Origin: Hyphomicrobiales bacterium
GTDB lineage: Bacteria; Pseudomonadota; Alphaproteobacteria; Rhizobiales; Rhizobiaceae
Reading direction: 5' to 3'
NCBI GenBank assembly: GCA_900468625.1
Contig: UBUL01000010.1
Location: forward strand, 28,728-92,727
DNA length: 64,000 nucleotides
Position numbers and translations under genes: made by a program
The notes under the pieces: model-generated
Told to the model about the DNA's origin: nothing
Database searches by the model: none
Seen by the model: only the letters and a program-made list of their open reading frames with translations
Shown here: piece after piece, positions 61,105 through 64,000 of the stretch
How positions within the stretch are numbered: the first letter of the stretch is position 1
Layout: each line of letters begins with the position of its first letter

Positions 61105-62715
61105 ATGATCCGTAATCCGATCCTGCCGGGTTTCAATCCCGATCCGTCCATCTGCCGTGTCGGCGAGGACTATTATATCGCCACCTCGACTTTCGAATGG
61201 TATCCGGGCGTTCAGATCCATCATTCACGAGATCTGGTGAACTGGACGCTCGTCAGGCGGCCGCTGGAGCGCGCGTCTCAGCTCGATATGCGCGGCGAAC
61301 CCGACAGCTGCGGCATCTGGGCGCCCTGCCTCTCCTATGCGGACGGGCTGTTCTGGCTCGTCTATACCGACGTCAAGCGCTACGACGGCAACTTCAAGGA
61401 CGCGCATAATTACATCGTGACCTCGCCGACCATCGAAGGCGAATGGTCCGAGCCTGCCTATGTCAATTCCTCCGGTTTCGACCCGTCTCTGTTCCACGAC
61501 GATGACGGGCGCAAATGGTTCGTCAACATGCAGTGGAACCATCGCACGGAGAGCTATGGCGGCTCGCCGAAAACGCCGGCTTTCGACGGCATCCTGCTGC
61601 AGGAATGGGATCCGGCGACGAAATCGTTGAAAGGACCCATCAGGAACATCTTTGCCGGCACGGAACTGGGGTTGGTCGAGGGGCCGCATCTCTTCAAGCG
61701 CAGCGGCTGGTACTATCTGACTACGGCCGAAGGCGGCACCGGTTACGATCACGCCGTGACCATGGCGCGATCCCGCGACATTGCCGGGCCATACGAGCTG
61801 CATCCGAACAAGCACCTGATCACCTCGAAGGATCATCCGGAAGCGGCACTGCAACGTGCGGGCCATGGCCAGTATGTGGAAACCCATGACGGGCAATTCT
61901 ACCATACGCATCTTTGCGGGCGTCCTCTGCCGCCGCATCGCCGCTGCACGCTCGGCCGCGAAACGGCTCTGCAGAAATGCGTGTGGAAAGAGGATGGCTG
62001 GCTTTATCTCGAGAACGGCACCGGTGTTCCCGATGTTGACGTTGCTGGCCTCAATGGTGCCCAGCCTATCGAGAACCCGCGCCGCAGCGGCTATAATTTC
62101 GATGAGCACGAATTACCGATGGATTTCCAATGGCTGCGCACACCGCAGCTGGAACGCATCTTCAGCGTGACGGATCGCCCCGGCCATTTGCGGCTTTTCG
62201 CCCGGGAGAGCCTCGGTTCCTGGTTCGAGCAAGCGCTCGTCGCCCGCCGTCAGGAGCATCACAGTTTCCGCGCAGAAACGGTCGTCGATTTCCAGCCGGA
62301 CACCTATCAGCAGGTTGCGGGTCTGACGCATTACTACAATCGCTTCAAACTGCATGCCATTGCGGTGACCCTGCATGAGAAGCTCGGTCGCTGCGTCACC
62401 ATCATGACGTGCCCGGGAGACTATCCGAATGGCCGCCTGAGCTTTCCGATCGAAGGCGGTGTTGCCGTGCCGGCGGGACGGATCCAGCTTGCCATTGAAG
62501 TGCGTGACAACGATCTGCAGTTCTTCTGGCAGGCCGAAGGCATGGGCTCATGGGAGGCGATAGGGCCGGTGCTCGATGCGGGCGTCATTTCGGATGAGGG
62601 CGGGCGCGGCGAGCACGGCTCCTTCACCGGTGCTTTCGTGGGCATGTTCGCCTTCGACACGTCGGGCAGGGCAAAGACGGCGGATTTCGACTGGTTCAAC
62701 TACGACGAACTGTGA
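61105..62715 (+). CDS. GH43 beta-xylosidase / arabinofuranosidase
   Basis: A 536-residue glycoside hydrolase of family 43 (XynB-like). The five-bladed propeller spans about 1-320, and a beta-sandwich C-terminal domain spans about 335-536. Catalytic residues appear intact: base Asp13 (GFNPDPSICRVGEDYY), pKa-modulating Asp126 (SSGFDPSLFHDDDG) and acid Glu192 (LGLVEGPHLFKRSGWYY). No signal peptide, so cytoplasmic action on imported oligosaccharides. GGAGGAGGGAG precedes the ATG at 61105; the longer frame is rejected. Last gene of the locus; substrate is probably xylo- or arabino-oligosaccharide. Confidence 0.91.
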   Translation: MIRNPILPGFNPDPSICRVGEDYYIATSTFEWYPGVQIHHSRDLVNWTLVRRPLERASQLDMRGEPDSCGIWAPCLSYADGLFWLVYTDVKRYDGNFKDAHNYIVTSPTIEGEWSEPAYVNSSGFDPSLFHDDDGRKWFVNMQWNHRTESYGGSPKTPAFDGILLQEWDPATKSLKGPIRNIFAGTELGLVEGPHLFKRSGWYYLTTAEGGTGYDHAVTMARSRDIAGPYELHPNKHLITSKDHPEAALQRAGHGQYVETHDGQFYHTHLCGRPLPPHRRCTLGRETALQKCVWKEDGWLYLENGTGVPDVDVAGLNGAQPIENPRRSGYNFDEHELPMDFQWLRTPQLERIFSVTDRPGHLRLFARESLGSWFEQALVARRQEHHSFRAETVVDFQPDTYQQVAGLTHYYNRFKLHAIAVTLHEKLGRCVTIMTCPGDYPNGRLSFPIEGGVAVPAGRIQLAIEVRDNDLQFFWQAEGMGSWEAIGPVLDAGVISDEGGRGEHGSFTGAFVGMFAFDTSGRAKTADFDWFNYDEL

Positions 62716-62728
62716 GGTTCCGATGGCT

Positions 62729-62757
62729 GGCGGCAATGCTCTGTAAAGACTGCCGCC
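62729..62757 (+). terminator. Hairpin after GH43 gene
   Basis: GGCGGCA and TGCCGCC are perfect 7-base arms around 15 bases, 14 bases after the stop. No clear U-run, so termination is uncertain. Confidence 0.4.
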
Positions 62758-62854
62758 CATCCTCTCCATTACGGAATTGTAATTCGACTGTCAGATTCGT
62801 TTCATGTCTGGCACGATACGTTCGCGCGCAGATTCTGAAATGAGGAAACAACCA

Positions 62855-63181
62855 ATGAGAAAAATCTTCGCCGTCCTTCTGGCGGCGTCCGTCTTGGCAT
62901 TGCCGCTGGCTGCGGCAGCGCAAGTCAAGCCAGCGCCAGCCGGCAAGCAAGTTGTCGTTCCAAAGGAGACGGTGAAGAAGAGGGTGGTCGTCCGCAAGGG
63001 CGGCTGGGTGAAAGGGCGCCGTCTGTCGCCTTCCGACCGGCGGCGGGCGGCGGAGATAGACTATCGCGCCTACCGGCTATCCACACCTCCGAGTGGCTAT
63101 CATTGGGTCCGCATCAACAACAATTTCCTGCTTGTCGGCATTACGAGCGGCCTGATCTCGAAGGTGCGCGAAGCCCGATAG
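62855..63181 (+). CDS. Small exported RcnB-like protein
   Basis: A 108-residue protein with signal peptide (about 1-23, ending AAA) and a basic linker (KETVKKRVVVRKGGWVKG). The C-terminal part, YRAYRLSTPPSGYHWVRINN followed by FLLVGITSGLI, matches the RcnB/YohN-type domain seen in many small periplasmic proteins. True RcnB affects nickel and cobalt export, but most such rhizobial proteins are uncharacterised. The ATG at 62855 with GAGGAAA is chosen; an ATG five codons earlier is possible. It is isolated, with no metal-transport genes nearby. Confidence 0.8.
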   Translation: MRKIFAVLLAASVLALPLAAAAQVKPAPAGKQVVVPKETVKKRVVVRKGGWVKGRRLSPSDRRRAAEIDYRAYRLSTPPSGYHWVRINNNFLLVGITSGLISKVREAR

Positions 63182-63260
63182 TTCATGCGATCATCGCCAA
63201 ACGAGCCAAGGACGGCATTCGGGACCGTTCATTTTCATTCTGTCTGACGTGCGGAGCGCC

Positions 63261-63294
63261 AAAAAGAAATCCCCGGCATTTTGGCCGGGGATTT
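63261..63294 (-). terminator. Terminator of the leftward gene at the right edge
   Basis: AAATCCCCGGC and GCCGGGGATTT form a perfect 11-base stem with a 6-base loop; on the minus strand CTTTTT follows. The + strand side is also T-rich, so it may serve both convergent genes. Confidence 0.85.
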
Positions 63295-63317
63295 CAGCAT
63301 TTCGTCTTTTCTCGATC

Positions 63318-64000
63318 TCAGCTCAGGCGGCCTGCCGCATGTGCCAGCATGGTGTAGACCTTGCCGGTATCCGAGGTGAGATAGGATTGCGTGACGGTGC
63401 GGTCGCGATCGGTGCGGGCAACGTCGGCGAGCAGTTTTTCGAAATCGGCGATGTAACGATCGACGGCGGTTCGGAATTCCGGCTCGCGGTCGTACTTGCG
63501 CTTGATCTCGTCGAAAGTCTGCTGACCTTTCAGCGTGTAGAGACGGCGGGTGAAGACATCCCGCTCGCCACGCTGATAGCGGCGCCACAGATCGACGGAG
63601 GCGTCGTGATCGATTGCGCGGGCGATATCGACTGAAAGCGAATTCAGCGACTCGACGACATGGCGCGGGTTGCGGGCGACGGGAACGGGTGCCTGTTCCG
63701 CCGGAGCTTTCGCTGTCGTCTGGCGGGCTGGCTGCGGACCGGTATTTTCGTCGCGCGAAGCGCCGCGCAGCAGGTCGCTGATCCAGCCGCCACCTGCCGT
63801 TTCCTGGCGGGCCGGAGCTGGCGTTTCTGCCGGACGCTGCGGCTGAGCCGCCGGGCGTTCTGCGGGGATGGAGCCGCGCAGAGCCAGAGATTCGATGGAA
63901 GGCTGCTGCGGCTGCGGTGCCGGTGGCTGCTGCACAGTCTGCCGCGGTGCAGGTTGCTGCGGGGCGGGCTGTTGCGGCCGGGGAGTGGCTGCAACAGCCC
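63318..64000 (-). CDS. Pro/Gln-rich protein of unknown function, C-terminal part
   Basis: The gene runs off the right edge; about 227 residues of its C-terminus are visible and the frame stays open to the last base. The visible N-terminal stretch is Pro/Gln/Ala-rich low complexity. The final 115 residues form a charged helical domain with NPRHVVESLNSLSVDIARAI, HDASVDLWRRYQRGERDVFT and EFRTAVDRYIADFEKLLADV, which I recall as the conserved end of very long rhizobial coiled-coil proteins, but I cannot name the family with confidence. A terminator lies 24 bases after its stop. Confidence 0.65.
   Translation of the reverse strand, partial: AVAATPRPQQPAPQQPAPRQTVQQPPAPQPQQPSIESLALRGSIPAERPAAQPQRPAETPAPARQETAGGGWISDLLRGASRDENTGPQPARQTTAKAPAEQAPVPVARNPRHVVESLNSLSVDIARAIDHDASVDLWRRYQRGERDVFTRRLYTLKGQQTFDEIKRKYDREPEFRTAVDRYIADFEKLLADVARTDRDRTVTQSYLTSDTGKVYTMLAHAAGRLS

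Noticed and set aside
1..64000. CRISPR arrays, tRNA, rRNA, insertion sequences or prophage genes
   Set aside because: I saw no regularly spaced repeats, no cloverleaf-like sequence ending in CCA contexts, no transposase and no phage proteins. A covariance-model search would be needed to exclude small RNAs.

Overview
The window looks like a chromosomal segment of a Rhizobiaceae bacterium (Rhizobium/Agrobacterium/Sinorhizobium group). I infer this from uniformly GC-rich coding sequence, three copies of a two-palindrome intergenic element resembling the rhizobial RIME family, a Usg protein, a malic enzyme fused to a phosphotransacetylase-like domain, a class II DAHP synthase, and a STAS-fused MlaE permease. 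No rRNA, tRNA, insertion sequence, phage gene or CRISPR array is visible. Both ends cut genes: ssuD on the left, and a Pro/Gln-rich protein of unknown function on the right.

Layout. 1-2.2 kb: end of an alkanesulfonate operon (ssuD-ssuC-ssuB). 2.2-3.7 kb: a leftward GST/ArsR/SRPBCC operon with two palindromes in front of it. 3.8-5.8 kb: TPR-methyltransferase, DUF2270 membrane protein and Usg. 6-8.6 kb: polar amino-acid ABC importer (binding protein and two permeases, no ATPase). 9-11.5 kb: a large Pro/Gln-rich OmpA-family envelope protein. 11.5-13.6 kb: mobB, mobA and a DMT transporter. 13.9-16.5 kb: chemoreceptor. 16.5-17.6 kb: moaA. 17.7-22.6 kb: DUF971 protein, LtrA, a MarR regulator divergent from an alpha/beta hydrolase, a PPOX flavoprotein and a diguanylate cyclase. 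22.8-26.2 kb: class I and class II fumarases side by side. 26.6-33.8 kb: L,D-transpeptidase, gph, rpiA, a DUF2059 protein, glutathione reductase and DAHP synthase. 34-42.9 kb: GFA protein, NAD synthetase, TolB-like protein, an exported hypothetical, malic enzyme, LpxH-like phosphoesterase and an MFS transporter. 43.1-47.2 kb: a complete Mla/MCE-type lipid transporter. 47.2-49.3 kb: SRPBCC protein and gnd.

49.5-62.7 kb is the most coherent accessory locus. A LacI regulator is divergent from a CUT1 sugar ABC importer, followed by a GH2 beta-mannosidase, a TIM-barrel isomerase/epimerase, a Gfo/Idh/MocA dehydrogenase, an aldo/keto reductase and a GH43 beta-xylosidase-like enzyme. It reads as a pathway that imports a short glycoside, hydrolyses it in the cytoplasm and processes the sugar by redox and isomerase steps. 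Hairpins and terminator-like structures lie between many of its genes, suggesting graded or segmented expression. Its true substrate cannot be read from sequence alone.

Most genes are ordinary housekeeping. The observations I rate highest are the glycoside locus with its internal terminators, the paired operators of the GST/ArsR/SRPBCC operon, the MarR direct repeats, mutually exclusive stems upstream of DAHP synthase, the fumarase I/II pair, and the low-complexity OmpA protein. I found nothing I can defend as a wholly new system.
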